This document shows, piece by piece, positions 18,880 to 28,633 of a stretch of 64,000 nt of DNA; the stretch's first letter is position 1; each line of letters starts with the position of its first letter. The DNA comes from Affinundibacterium macrobrachii. Lineage in GTDB: Bacteria; Pseudomonadota; Gammaproteobacteria; Burkholderiales; Burkholderiaceae_D. The notes beneath the pieces were generated by a model. It was given only the letters and a program-made list of their open reading frames with translations, was not told the DNA's origin and did not search any database. Both the position numbers and the translations under genes were made by a program. Where the stretch lies: positions 1,111,352 to 1,175,351 of the forward strand of contig NZ_BMYT01000001.1 of the NCBI RefSeq assembly GCF_014652415.1, written 5' to 3'.

Positions 18880-19317
18880 ATGGAATATTTTGAATGGAAT
18901 GATAGCTTGAGTGTTCACGACAGCATGATCGATGAGGATCACAAAACCCTCATTGGTATGGTCAATGAATTGCATGACGCAGCTGACCTCGGTCAAGACT
19001 ACATAACACTCTCGAACATTTTACAAAGGCTTGCCACCTATACGCAGGAGCATTTTCAGAGAGAAGAAGATCTCATGAAGTCCATCGCCTATCCTCGATT
19101 CAAGGCGCATAAAGAACAACATAGAAAACTATTGGAGCGCGTCACTGACTTACAGAACGAGTTAAATCGGGCGCGTGAACTAGTTGCAATCGAAACTGCA
19201 GAGCTCTTACGTTTCTGGCTTACTTCACATATTTTACTCAGTGACAAACACTTGGCAGATACCTTACACGGTACTTTAGTGATGTCGAAGACTGAGCAAT
19301 TGCCGACTACGGATTAA
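18880..19317 (+). CDS. Bacteriohemerythrin
   Basis: A 145-residue four-helix protein with the hemerythrin ligand pattern: His in SVHDSMIDEDH, HFQREEDLM, HKEQHRKLL, and a C-terminal HILLSDKHLADTL carrying the last His and Asp. It should bind O2 (or sense O2/NO) at a di-iron site in the cytoplasm. The gene is monocistronic. Its last 11 bp overlap the convergent CbiX gene and no terminator hairpin is visible between them. Confidence 0.9.
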   Translation: MEYFEWNDSLSVHDSMIDEDHKTLIGMVNELHDAADLGQDYITLSNILQRLATYTQEHFQREEDLMKSIAYPRFKAHKEQHRKLLERVTDLQNELNRARELVAIETAELLRFWLTSHILLSDKHLADTLHGTLVMSKTEQLPTTD

Positions 19318-19687
19318 CCGCAACCGCGCGCAAGCAATAATCACGTATAGCTTGTAAAACGCCCGCATCCTCACCAGCAGCCGCCACTTGCTGAATCTGT
19401 AGAGTCGGATATTGCTGGCGTATCTCTTCCACCATCAAAGGTAAGTCACGTAATAAATGCCCACCCTGCCCTAAAAAAATCGGCGTAATCGTAATCGACT
19501 CATAGGACAGATCAACCAAATTTTTTACCACTTCTGGTAATTGCGGTTGCATCAATTCCAAGAACGCCAATTCAACTTTGAGTTCTGGTTCACTCTCTTG
19601 AGTTAATTTTTGCAGTCGTAAAAATGGCTCGGCCCAGCTCGCTGCACGTGCGCCATGTGCAAATAAAATTAATGCTTGTTTCTTCAT
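19307..19687 (-). CDS. CbiX/SirB-type sirohydrochlorin chelatase
   Basis: A short 126-residue single-domain chelatase. The catalytic His is in ILFAHGAR (about residue 11) and the second conserved His is in GQGGHLLRDLP. Short CbiX proteins dimerise to insert Fe2+ or Co2+ into sirohydrochlorin. Together with cobA in the nearby cys operon, which lacks a CysG-type chelatase, it plausibly completes siroheme for CysI. The gene follows lptG with a 55-bp gap on the same strand. Confidence 0.85.
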   Translation of the reverse strand: MKKQALILFAHGARAASWAEPFLRLQKLTQESEPELKVELAFLELMQPQLPEVVKNLVDLSYESITITPIFLGQGGHLLRDLPLMVEEIRQQYPTLQIQQVAAAGEDAGVLQAIRDYCLRAVAVNP

Positions 19688-19742
19688 AAAAACCTTAAAA
19701 ATTGAGCTTTACGTAACTTCATGAAGTTAAGGACTTGAATGA

Positions 19743-20873
19743 TTAATGTCGTTCAACATAACGCAAACCTGCGTAGGCAAGCAGAGAAAAAATTAGACTT
19801 GGAAAGAGCGCCGTCATCAAAGCCGGCCAAGTATTAATTTGTCCTAAATACGCAAACAAACTATTCACCAAATAGAACACCATTCCCAACATAATTCCAC
19901 TAAAAATGCGCAAACTGATTCCGCCGTCACGCGCATGCAGATAGGCGAATGGCAGTGCTAAAGCCATCATCACAAGAATCGAAATTGGGTAGGTAAGCTT
20001 TTTCCAAAATGCGATTTTATAGCGTTCTGTCGATTGCTTGTTTTCAGTCAAATGCCTGGTGTAGGAAGCCAACTCAAACGCCGACATACGATCTACTTCC
20101 GTAAACAATACAGACAAAATATCTGGTGTGATTTCCGAATTTAATTCCTTAGTCGCTAATTTATGTGTGTCTGACTCAATCATGGTCTGCGTCGCTAAAT
20201 TTTGCGGGAAGCTCGTCTCCACCACATCACTTAACTCCCAAGTATGCGATCGCACATAGACGGCTTGTTTCGCATTGATCTCGCGCAGCAATTGAAAATT
20301 GGTATCGAACTCGTAGATCTTCACACCAAGTAGTACGCGCTCAGGTGACACTTCACGCACATTCAAAAAACGCGTACCAATCACGGCAGCATTGCTATCA
20401 TTACTGCGAATTAAGTCTTTCGTCCACAAGCCACTACGAAATCCTTGCGTGAGCGGTGCGGATGCTGCTTGCATACTAATTTGCTTAGAAAGCTTGGTCG
20501 ACATCGGCGCGACGACTTCACCTAAAAAGTAAGTAAACAAAATAAATACGATAGCGATTTTCCCTAGCATTTTTGCCGCGGTCCAAGACGACATACTTGC
20601 CGCGCGCATAATCGTAAATTCAGAATTACTCGCAAATTGTGCCAACACGTAGATCGTGCCAATCAATACCGCAATCGGTAAAAAATCATAGGCATTGCCA
20701 GGAATATTCAACAAAACAGTGAAAATCGCGTGCTTTAACAAATAGCCATTCTTATTAACCGATCCCAACTCTTTCATCAAATCAAAGAAAGACGTGAGGA
20801 CCAATAAGGCAAAAAGCACAAAAAACACCGAGCGAATGATTTCACTACCAAAATAGCGTTGTAGTACTTTCAT
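19743..20873 (-). CDS. lptG: Lipopolysaccharide export permease LptG
   Basis: A 376-residue YjgP/YjgQ-family protein with paired N-terminal helices, a periplasmic beta-jellyroll (about residues 120–270) and C-terminal helices. It is the second permease of the LptB2FG ABC complex that extracts LPS from the inner membrane. It follows LptF with a one-base stop/start overlap (TAATG). It is named LptG from its second position and its closer match in the N-terminal segment; the two paralogues are alike, so the assignment rests partly on order. Confidence 0.9.
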   Translation of the reverse strand: MKVLQRYFGSEIIRSVFFVLFALLVLTSFFDLMKELGSVNKNGYLLKHAIFTVLLNIPGNAYDFLPIAVLIGTIYVLAQFASNSEFTIMRAASMSSWTAAKMLGKIAIVFILFTYFLGEVVAPMSTKLSKQISMQAASAPLTQGFRSGLWTKDLIRSNDSNAAVIGTRFLNVREVSPERVLLGVKIYEFDTNFQLLREINAKQAVYVRSHTWELSDVVETSFPQNLATQTMIESDTHKLATKELNSEITPDILSVLFTEVDRMSAFELASYTRHLTENKQSTERYKIAFWKKLTYPISILVMMALALPFAYLHARDGGISLRIFSGIMLGMVFYLVNSLFAYLGQINTWPALMTALFPSLIFSLLAYAGLRYVERH

Positions 20874-22033
20874 TAGTTACCCACCATCTGATCGTGATCG
20901 ACACATTGCTGTTTGGTTTTACGATAAATTTGGCACTTAATACGTCCCCAAACACTCATTGGATGGCAGCTGCTATTCACTTTTAGACGCCACATGAAAA
21001 AGAAGGTAATTAGAACTGCCACCACAAGATGCATAGGCCACGATGCTTGCCAAAAACTCATACGTCCCTGCACCACGGATAATTGCAGCATATTCAAAAT
21101 ATTTAAATTCACCGCAACCAAAATTAACGCAACGATCATATTCGCGGATCGGCCAACCCGTGGATTGACATAACCTAAGGGGATCGCCAATAACATCAAT
21201 AACAATCCCATAAATGGTAATGAAACCCGCCACAACAATTCACCATCTCGCACGGGACTAGGCTCTTCAATCAGCGTTTTTGAGGGCAAGGCTTTTGCTG
21301 ATTTATTATTCGCCTCAACACTGCTTTGGGTTGACAAAAGAACGGCATATTTTTCAAATTGCATCATTTGAAAATCGCCTTCAGTCGGCAAACCATCGTA
21401 ACGCCGCCCTTGGCTCATGACTAAGAATCGATCACCATGCTCATCGATTTCGACTCTGCCCTCTTTCGCCACAATCACGCTAGAACGGCCATCGTTAATC
21501 ATGCTTGTGAATATATTTTGTACCTTGCTTAAATCACCTGATACTTCTTCCACAAATGAAACACGACCACCGCCACGCGATTCTTGAAATTTACCTGGCG
21601 CAACTTTCGCAATATCTTCGCGTTTTTCGTAACGATTACGCACCTCTTGCATTTGCTCATTCGCCCATGGTGACACTAATAAGCTGAGCGTAGCAGCCAC
21701 CAAAGTTAAGGGAATGGCGATACTCAAAATCGGGCGAATCCAACGCGTCAAACTCAAACCTGATGCGAACCAAACTACCATTTCTGAATCTTGGTAGGCA
21801 CGGGTGACCACCAGCAAAACCGAAATGAAACCGGTGAGTATCAATAAAATGGGGAAGTAATCGAGCGAGTAAAAGCCAATTAAAATCAATACATCACTAG
21901 AGGCAATTTTGCCGCCCGCAGCGTCACGCAGAATACGAATCAGCATAAAGGTGACGGTGATGGTAAATAGTGTCGTAAACACAGCGCTGGCAGCACTAAA
22001 TAATTCTCGTCTGAGCGCACGTTGAAAAATCAT
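20873..22033 (-). CDS. lptF: Lipopolysaccharide export permease LptF
   Basis: A 386-residue YjgP/YjgQ-family permease starting MIFQRALRRELFSAASAVF, which is characteristic of LptF. It has three N-terminal helices, a periplasmic domain (about 115–265) and three C-terminal helices including IPLGYVNPRVGRS. It pairs with LptG and LptB in LPS export. It is divergent from pepA with a 116-bp shared promoter region, an arrangement common in proteobacteria. Confidence 0.92.
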   Translation of the reverse strand: MIFQRALRRELFSAASAVFTTLFTITVTFMLIRILRDAAGGKIASSDVLILIGFYSLDYFPILLILTGFISVLLVVTRAYQDSEMVVWFASGLSLTRWIRPILSIAIPLTLVAATLSLLVSPWANEQMQEVRNRYEKREDIAKVAPGKFQESRGGGRVSFVEEVSGDLSKVQNIFTSMINDGRSSVIVAKEGRVEIDEHGDRFLVMSQGRRYDGLPTEGDFQMMQFEKYAVLLSTQSSVEANNKSAKALPSKTLIEEPSPVRDGELLWRVSLPFMGLLLMLLAIPLGYVNPRVGRSANMIVALILVAVNLNILNMLQLSVVQGRMSFWQASWPMHLVVAVLITFFFMWRLKVNSSCHPMSVWGRIKCQIYRKTKQQCVDHDQMVGN

Positions 22034-22079
22034 AATCGAGTAGATCTTATTAGTAGTTATGGAGACTAAGCAAGGGGGT

Positions 22080-22085
22080 TATAAT
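22080..22085 (+). promoter_or_regulatory. Possible -10 element (TATAAT) for pepA
   Basis: An exact TATAAT stands 65 bp before the pepA start in the lptF–pepA divergent region. No convincing -35 element is seen at 17 bp, so the promoter call is tentative. Confidence 0.4.
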
Positions 22086-22149
22086 AGTCGTTTTACGTAT
22101 TTAAGCGAAATTCAAAAAAATAACGCTGATCGACAATAAGGAGCAAGAC

Positions 22150-23661
22150 GTGGACTTTAGCATAAAAACACTAGCAGCCAAAAGCACAGCAGCAGACAAT
22201 GCCAGCACCATCAAGACCGCTTGTATCGTCGTTGGCGTGTTCGAAAATAAAAAATTATCAACAGCTGCAACGCAACTCAACAAAAAAGGCGTCATCGACG
22301 CCGCATTGAAATCAGGCGATATTTCTGGGAAATCTGGTTCTACGCTAATGCTGCGCAATCTGGCTGATGTCAGCGCTGAGCGCGTCTTATTGGTTGGTCT
22401 AGGTGACGATCCCAACAAAGTATCTGAAAAAGCTTACATCGCAGCTGTACAAAACGCAGCGCGTGGCTTGAATAATCTTGGTGGCACTGACGTTAGCTTA
22501 ATGTTGCCTGCAGTCGATGGACGCGATTTAACTTGGGCGATTCGTCAAACTGTGATTGCATTCAGAGAAGCGATTTTCCGTACCGACGCACACAAGAGCA
22601 AAAAAGACACGGTCGCCGCCAATGTCAAAAAAGTCGCGATCTATGTAGCAGCAAACGAAGCGCCTGTAGCAAAAGTCGCTCTAGCGCAAAGTATCGCTTT
22701 GGTGAATGGTATGGAATTGACCAAAGAATTAGGCAATATGCCTGCCAACTTCTGCACACCTACCCACTTGGCGAACACCGCGAAAAAAATCGCTGCTGAT
22801 TTCAACATGGGTGTGGAAGTATTAGAGCGTAAGCAAATCCAAGCCTTAAAGATGAATAGCTTCTTGTCGGTGTCAGCTGGCACCGATGAACCACCAAAGT
22901 TCATTGTCTTGAAGCACATGGGCGGCAAAGCTAAAGACGCGCCGGTGGTATTGGTTGGTAAAGGCATTACGTTTGACTCCGGTGGTATTTCTTTGAAACC
23001 AGGCGCAGGCATGGATGAAATGAAATACGACATGGGCGGCGCAGGTTCTGTACTCGGCACCATGCGTGCGATTGGCGAAATGAAATTGAAATTGAATGTG
23101 ATCGCCGTCATTCCAACTTGTGAAAACATGCCATCTGGCAGCGCGACTCGTCCTGGTGATATCGTCACTTCGATGTCCGGCCAAACGATCGAGATCTTAA
23201 ATACCGATGCAGAAGGTCGTTTAATTTTGTGTGATGCATTAACTTATGTTGAGCGCTTCAAACCAGCAGCGGTCATTGACGTTGCAACTTTAACTGGTGC
23301 CATCATTACTTCACTTGGTCATCACACGACTGGTTTATTCACACGTCATGATGATACGCATGACAAGTTGGCTGAAGAACTTCTGAGCGCTGGTAAGCAA
23401 GCCAACGACGTTGCATGGCGTTTGCCAATTGGCGAGCTGTATAACGAGCAATTAAAATCCAATTTTGCTGATATCGCGAATATTGGTGGTCCAGCAGCAG
23501 GTTCAATCACAGCAGCTTGTTTCCTCGAGCGTTTCACTAAGAAATACACTTGGGTACATTTAGATATCGCTGGCGTTTCTTGGAAATCTGGCGCAGCAAA
23601 AGGTTCGACAGGTCGCCCAGTGCCTATGCTGGCGACCTTCTTGATGAATCGCGCAGGCTAA
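22150..23661 (+). CDS. pepA: Leucyl aminopeptidase (M17)
   Basis: 503 residues starting at GTG; AAGGAG at 22138–22143, six bases upstream, fixes this start. The N-terminal macro-like domain is followed by the catalytic domain with [16 protein letters not shown] and the M17 signature NTDAEGRL. These supply the two-metal site and the bicarbonate-binding Arg. It removes N-terminal residues from peptides in the cytoplasm; in some gammaproteobacteria it also binds DNA. It ends before a clear terminator. Confidence 0.95.
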   Translation: MDFSIKTLAAKSTAADNASTIKTACIVVGVFENKKLSTAATQLNKKGVIDAALKSGDISGKSGSTLMLRNLADVSAERVLLVGLGDDPNKVSEKAYIAAVQNAARGLNNLGGTDVSLMLPAVDGRDLTWAIRQTVIAFREAIFRTDAHKSKKDTVAANVKKVAIYVAANEAPVAKVALAQSIALVNGMELTKELGNMPANFCTPTHLANTAKKIAADFNMGVEVLERKQIQALKMNSFLSVSAGTDEPPKFIVLKHMGGKAKDAPVVLVGKGITFDSGGISLKPGAGMDEMKYDMGGAGSVLGTMRAIGEMKLKLNVIAVIPTCENMPSGSATRPGDIVTSMSGQTIEILNTDAEGRLILCDALTYVERFKPAAVIDVATLTGAIITSLGHHTTGLFTRHDDTHDKLAEELLSAGKQANDVAWRLPIGELYNEQLKSNFADIANIGGPAAGSITAACFLERFTKKYTWVHLDIAGVSWKSGAAKGSTGRPVPMLATFLMNRAG

Positions 23662-23682
23662 ACTTCAGTATCTAATTACAAG

Positions 23683-23715
23683 ACGCGCTCCATGCCCGCA
23701 TCGAGCGCGTTTTTT
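23683..23715 (+). terminator. Rho-independent terminator after pepA
   Basis: ACGCGCTC (23683–23690) pairs with GAGCGCGT (23703–23710) and is followed by a run of six Ts. Confidence 0.85.
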
Positions 23716-23753
23716 CTTGTTCGCGCATCTATCGCCATCATCTGAGATTACTT

Positions 23754-24518
23754 ATGAAACTAGTCACCTGGAATGTTAATTCTTTAAAAGTCCGCCTACC
23801 ACAAGTGTTGCAATGGCTGGAAATGAATCCTGTTGATGTCTTGTGCATACAAGAAACCAAATTAACCGATGATAAGTTCCCTCAAGCGGAGATTGAAGCT
23901 GCTGGATATCAGGTCGTCTTCACCGGCCAAAAAACATATAACGGGGTTGCGATCATTTCCCGTCACCCAATTGAAGCCGTACAAAAAAATAATCCGCTAT
24001 TCGAAGACGAGCAACAACGCATCATCGCTGCGACCATCGCAGGCATGCGGATTATCTGTGCCTACGTACCAAATGGACAAGCATTAGACTCGGAAAAATA
24101 CCCTTACAAACTTAGTTGGTTGGCGGCCTTACGCGATTGGGTCAAGGCGGAATTAGAACAACATCCACAACTTGCGCTGCTAGGTGATTACAACATCGCA
24201 CCAGATGACCGCGATGTGCATGATCCTGCTGCGTGGGAGGGCATGAATCTCGTATCCCCTGCCGAACGTGCTGCGTTTCAAGCGCTGCTCGATCTCGGCT
24301 TAAGTGATAGCTTCCGCCAGTTTGAACAACCTGAAAAAACTTTTAGCTGGTGGGACTATCGCCAACTTGGATTCCGTCTAAATAAAGGCGTGCGGATTGA
24401 TCATGTATTACTATCAAAACCGCTCGCAGATCGCTGTACTTCTTGCGTCGTTGATCGAGTACCGCGAAAATGGGAACAACCATCCGATCATGCTCCCGTC
24501 ATTGCAACTTTGGATTAA
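23754..24518 (+). CDS. xthA: Exodeoxyribonuclease III / AP endonuclease
   Basis: A 254-residue member of the endonuclease/exonuclease/phosphatase superfamily. It begins with the conserved MKLVTWNVNSLKVRLPQVL, then IQETKLTDDKFP (metal-binding Glu), GDYNIAPDDRDVHDP (catalytic Asp/Asn pair) and the terminal SDHAPV His. It incises abasic sites and has 3'-exonuclease activity in base-excision repair. It stands alone between two terminators. Confidence 0.92.
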   Translation: MKLVTWNVNSLKVRLPQVLQWLEMNPVDVLCIQETKLTDDKFPQAEIEAAGYQVVFTGQKTYNGVAIISRHPIEAVQKNNPLFEDEQQRIIAATIAGMRIICAYVPNGQALDSEKYPYKLSWLAALRDWVKAELEQHPQLALLGDYNIAPDDRDVHDPAAWEGMNLVSPAERAAFQALLDLGLSDSFRQFEQPEKTFSWWDYRQLGFRLNKGVRIDHVLLSKPLADRCTSCVVDRVPRKWEQPSDHAPVIATLD

Positions 24519-24560
24519 CTTAGGCTAGCAAAAATTTAAGCTAGCGACCAATGCCTCAAA

Positions 24561-24590
24561 AGCCGATTAGAAAAACTAGTCGGCTTTTTT
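24561..24590 (+). terminator. Rho-independent terminator after xthA
   Basis: AGCCGATTAG (24561–24570) pairs with CTAGTCGGCT (24576–24585) with one wobble pair and a 5-base loop, and the T-tract runs to 24590. Confidence 0.85.
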
Positions 24591-24735
24591 ATTGATCTGT
24601 CACAAAATCATGAAGATTTGGCGTGTATATTCTTTTAGAAGCAATAAAAACGGCGATGTGATCGCTTTTCATGAAACTATGTAACAAGTAAATCAAAATA
24701 GAACTATTTTTTCATTCCTAGCCAATACGATACTC

Positions 24736-27420
24736 ATGTCAAATCCAGATAATTTTCAAGGTCTAAGCGAACAAGAAGCGCAAGCACAATTTTTGATTGA
24801 TGGCCCAAATGAACTGGCAACGGCAAAGGCGCAGAATGTTTGGCAAATCGCTTGGCATGTCATCTCAGAGCCAATGATTCTCTTGTTAATCGCATGTGGA
24901 TCGATTTATCTCATTTTGGGTGACTGGCATGATGCAGTCGTTCTTTCTGGCTTTGTGATGGGCATGGTCATAATTAGTTTTTACCAAGAGCGTAAAACCG
25001 AACGTGCGCTTGAAGCCTTGCGTGATTTGTCCGATCCACGTGCAATCGTGATTCGCGCAGGACAACGTATCAGCATTCCGAGTAAGCAAGTCGTGACCGG
25101 TGATTATCTTGTGTTATCAGAAGGCGATCGTGTCGCAGCCGATGGGATTTTAATCTCTTCTCTCAATTTAACTGTCGATGAATCCTTACTCACTGGTGAA
25201 TCCTTGGCTGTGACCAAAGTGACTTTCAACGAGTTGGCAACTGATCAAAGGCATGAGATGCATGATCGTGTTACTCAACTCCCTTCGTCAGAAGTACAAC
25301 AGCATCATGACAAGTCTTTTCAACAGATCACTATGGGTGCCGCTGGCGGTGACAATACGCCGCTTGTGTTTTCAGGCAGTCTCGTCGTACAAGGTCAAGG
25401 TATTGCAATTGTACGAAGCACAGGGACGAACACAGCCATAGGCAAAATTGGCAACGCCTTAGCGGAAATTCAAGAAGAACCAACCCGCGTGCAAAAAGAG
25501 ACTAAACACGTAGTCAAATACGTCGCACTGGCTAGCTTGAGCTTAGCTATTTTATTAGCGGTCTGGTATGGCTGGAGTCGCACAGATTGGACCCGTGGCA
25601 TCTTGGTTGGATTAACGTTTGCAATGGCGATGATTCCCGAAGAGTTGCCCGTCGTACTGACAATTTTCTTGGGTATTGGTGCATGGCGGATTGGTCAAAA
25701 GAATGTATTAACACGCCGTATCCCAGCCATCGAAACACTAGGATCAGCCAATGTCTTATGTGTCGATAAAACCGGGACCTTAACGCAAAACAAAATGGCC
25801 TTGGCACAACTTGTAAAAGGTGAGCATCAATTCGATTGCGCTCATCAGAAAACTTTGCCAGAAGATTTACATGAGGTATTGGAATTCGCTGTACTGGCAA
25901 GTCAAAGCCAAGGTAGTGAACCAATGGACCAAGCCCTACAGCAAACTGGACAGGAATTACTCGGCGATAGCGAACATCTACACAAGAATTGGCAGCTACT
26001 ACAAGAATATCCGCTGACCAAACAATTGCTTGCAATATCGCGCGCTTGGAAAAACACCGATCAAAATACAGATCAAAACACAGATCGCATCGTCATTGCC
26101 AGCAAAGGCGCACCCGAAGCAATCGCTGAGCTTTGCCATTTGAGTGTCGATGAATCCGCCTCGCTGATGCGACAAGTCAATACGATGGCGGAGCAAGGTT
26201 TACGCGTTCTTGCGGTGGCAAAAGCAGAGTTAACGTCAATATCCAATGGCACGGATTTACCTAGCCATCATCATGATTTCAACTTTCAATTACTAGGCTT
26301 GGTTGCCTTCGCCGACCCTATTCGCAATGGCGTTCCCGCCGCAATTCAAGAATGTCGCGATGCTGGCATACGTGTCATGATGATCACCGGAGATTATCCA
26401 GCTACGGCATTAAACATTGCCAATCAATGCGGTATCGATACGAGTGCTGGTGCCTTATCTGGCACACAAATGCAAGCCATGTCGGATGTAGAGCTACAGC
26501 AGCAACTACAGCATGTGCATGTGTTTTGTCGCGTCATGCCAGAACAAAAATTACGCATCGTTAGACTGCTCAAACAAAGCAATGCGGTGGTCGCTATGAC
26601 AGGCGATGGCGTGAATGATGCTCCTGCTCTAAAAGCCGCGCATATCGGGATTGCGATGGGCAAACGAGGAACCGATGTAGCGCGTGAATCGGCTGATCTC
26701 GTTTTGCTTGATGATATGTTTTCATCGATCGTTGCGGCGGTGCGTTTAGGCCGACGCATCTTTGACAACTTACAAAAAACACTGAGCTTTATCATTGCTG
26801 CACATGTACCTATCGTCGCGCTATCATTTTTACCAGTGATGTTTGGCTGGCCCGTTTTACTGATGCCAGTTCATATATTGATCCTGGAATTAATTATCGA
26901 CCCAAGTTGTTCATTGGTATTCGAAGCCGAGCAAGAAGAACAAAACATCATGCAACGCCTACCGCGATCTATGCATTCAAGCATTTTCCAAGCCAAAGTT
27001 TTATGGCGTGGTTTTTGGCAAGGTAGCATTATTTTTCTAATGGTCTTAGCAATCTACTGGTTCACGATTCAACATGGCATCGCCAACGATGAAGCACGCG
27101 CCATCACGTTCACCGCGATCGTTGTTGGCAATCTCGGATTTATCTTCCTCAATCGTTCGCTGAGTGGCAATTTACAACAGGCACTGAAGGCATCGAATCC
27201 GATATATTGGTGGGTCAATGGTGGAACGCTGATTGCCATGATTTTGATCCTAAGCATCGCCAATCTTCGACAGCTATTTTATTTTGGCAATCCAGATGCA
27301 TTGCACTTATTATTCAGTGCAATGTTTGCTGCCTGCGTAGTGTGCGCAATCGCGATCATGCAAAGTGCCTTTCTAAAAACAAGAAATGTCAGCACGAAAG
27401 CCCCAAAAATTGCCATTTAA
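24736..27420 (+). CDS. P-type (P2-like) cation-transporting ATPase
   Basis: An 894-residue ATPase with an N-terminal cation-ATPase domain (NGPNEL-type motif as DGPNEL), an actuator-domain TGES loop, and the phosphorylation motif DKTGTLT with Asp344. It has a KGAPE nucleotide-binding motif and the hinge TGDGVNDAPAL. TM4 reads PEELPVVL and the sixth-helix region has a Cys/Ser-containing DPSCSLVFEAE. These resemble bacterial Ca2+/Mn2+-type or unassigned P2 pumps rather than heavy-metal P1B pumps, and no metal-binding Cys domain is present. The ion cannot be assigned confidently. It is monocistronic. Confidence 0.88.
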   Translation: MSNPDNFQGLSEQEAQAQFLIDGPNELATAKAQNVWQIAWHVISEPMILLLIACGSIYLILGDWHDAVVLSGFVMGMVIISFYQERKTERALEALRDLSDPRAIVIRAGQRISIPSKQVVTGDYLVLSEGDRVAADGILISSLNLTVDESLLTGESLAVTKVTFNELATDQRHEMHDRVTQLPSSEVQQHHDKSFQQITMGAAGGDNTPLVFSGSLVVQGQGIAIVRSTGTNTAIGKIGNALAEIQEEPTRVQKETKHVVKYVALASLSLAILLAVWYGWSRTDWTRGILVGLTFAMAMIPEELPVVLTIFLGIGAWRIGQKNVLTRRIPAIETLGSANVLCVDKTGTLTQNKMALAQLVKGEHQFDCAHQKTLPEDLHEVLEFAVLASQSQGSEPMDQALQQTGQELLGDSEHLHKNWQLLQEYPLTKQLLAISRAWKNTDQNTDQNTDRIVIASKGAPEAIAELCHLSVDESASLMRQVNTMAEQGLRVLAVAKAELTSISNGTDLPSHHHDFNFQLLGLVAFADPIRNGVPAAIQECRDAGIRVMMITGDYPATALNIANQCGIDTSAGALSGTQMQAMSDVELQQQLQHVHVFCRVMPEQKLRIVRLLKQSNAVVAMTGDGVNDAPALKAAHIGIAMGKRGTDVARESADLVLLDDMFSSIVAAVRLGRRIFDNLQKTLSFIIAAHVPIVALSFLPVMFGWPVLLMPVHILILELIIDPSCSLVFEAEQEEQNIMQRLPRSMHSSIFQAKVLWRGFWQGSIIFLMVLAIYWFTIQHGIANDEARAITFTAIVVGNLGFIFLNRSLSGNLQQALKASNPIYWWVNGGTLIAMILILSIANLRQLFYFGNPDALHLLFSAMFAACVVCAIAIMQSAFLKTRNVSTKAPKIAI

Positions 27421-27647
27421 GATATGAAATATTTTTAAGAAATCTTATCTTTAAATACAACAGTTTAAATAAAATTTCCAAGAGGCAAGCTTATCTGCTA
27501 CATTGTGATTTGACGAAATGCATAATCAAGCACAGAATTTGGATGAATCACTTAGCTGCAAATAAGTGCGGATCGCTCAGTGACAGGCGCTGAGCCAATC
27601 AATGCAAGATGAGGTGCGTTTTTCTCAATGTGGAGCGACACTGTGTC

Positions 27648-28529
27648 ATGAATAAACCCGAAGCCCTAGCTTTACTGGTGGAACAAGCGCGTCAAGGAGA
27701 ATTAATTTTTTCTGCGAGCGTTGCCACCTCCCTCAAAGTACAAGAAGCAATTGACGTTGCAGATTGCAGCCTTGATACAGCAACCAAAATTATTTTGAAC
27801 GAACCGCTACTCGCTGCAAAAGTCGTTGCAGTAGCGAACAGTGCGGCCTACTCACGCGGATCTGAAGTAAGCAATGTACGTTCGGCAATCGCACGTTTAG
27901 GCTTTAACACCTTGCGTGGCCTAGTCGCTTCTGTGGTCATGCGACAAATTGCTGGAGCCAGCAGAAATCCCGTGATTCGCGCAAAAATCAATCAGTTGTG
28001 GGAACACTCCGCACAGGTCGCGGCACTGTCTCAAGTGATTGCCAGACGCGTCACAAAACTAAATCCAGATACAGCCATGTTCGCGGGTATCGTGCACGAA
28101 GTTGGTGGTTTCTACCTACTCTCACGCGCTGAAGAATTTCCCTGCTTATTAGAACCAGATGATTTATCCGGTGCCAACGACGATGAAAATTTCGATGAAT
28201 TTAGCGAAGCCGCAACAAAAGAAGAATCGCAAGACGCCATCATCGGCCGCGCTGTCTTAAAAAACCTGAACCTGCCAGCCGAGGTAAATGAAGCGGTAGA
28301 AGCGATGTGGTACGGACTACATGCAATGCCACCAGAAACCTTGGGAGACACCTTACTGCTCGCTAACGATCTAGCAAAAACTGTCTCTCCACTAGATACC
28401 AGAACAGACTCCGAAACCAACCGCTGCGAATCAGAAATCGACTTTGTCGTAGGTGAAGGTAGTTTGCTTAGTATTCTTGAAGAGTCGGAAGATGAAGTAA
28501 TTACTTTGTCTGCGGCATTGATTATTTGA
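27648..28529 (+). CDS. HDOD domain signalling protein
   Basis: 293 residues from ATG 27648, preceded by GGAG; an earlier in-frame ATG at 27609 gives 306. The HDOD domain spans about residues 15–215 (LNEPLLAAKVVAVANSAAYSR, then VRSAIARLGFNTLRGLV and GIVHEVGGFYLL). The catalytic HD pair is replaced (HE), as usual for HDOD proteins, so it is a non-enzymatic adaptor linked to stress or motility signalling in the family. It stands alone, with a terminator 37 bp after the stop. Confidence 0.85.
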   Translation: MNKPEALALLVEQARQGELIFSASVATSLKVQEAIDVADCSLDTATKIILNEPLLAAKVVAVANSAAYSRGSEVSNVRSAIARLGFNTLRGLVASVVMRQIAGASRNPVIRAKINQLWEHSAQVAALSQVIARRVTKLNPDTAMFAGIVHEVGGFYLLSRAEEFPCLLEPDDLSGANDDENFDEFSEAATKEESQDAIIGRAVLKNLNLPAEVNEAVEAMWYGLHAMPPETLGDTLLLANDLAKTVSPLDTRTDSETNRCESEIDFVVGEGSLLSILEESEDEVITLSAALII

Positions 28530-28565
28530 GACGACAAAAATCTTTATAAACTCTTCATTTTGTAG

Positions 28566-28603
28566 AAAAGGGGTCTCGACTATGATGTCGCAACCCCTTT
28601 TTT
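28566..28603. terminator. Terminator between HDOD gene and prpE
   Basis: AAAAGGGGT pairs with ACCCCTTTT around an inner CGAC/GTCG stem, followed by T-rich sequence. It separates two convergent genes and is stronger on the plus strand. Confidence 0.8.
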
Positions 28604-28633
28604 AATTGAGATAAAAAAACTAATCTAAATCAA

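Noticed and set aside
22641-23168. 175-codon open frame antisense to pepA
   Set aside because: It lies fully inside a strongly supported gene, has no ribosome-binding site and no recognisable domain.
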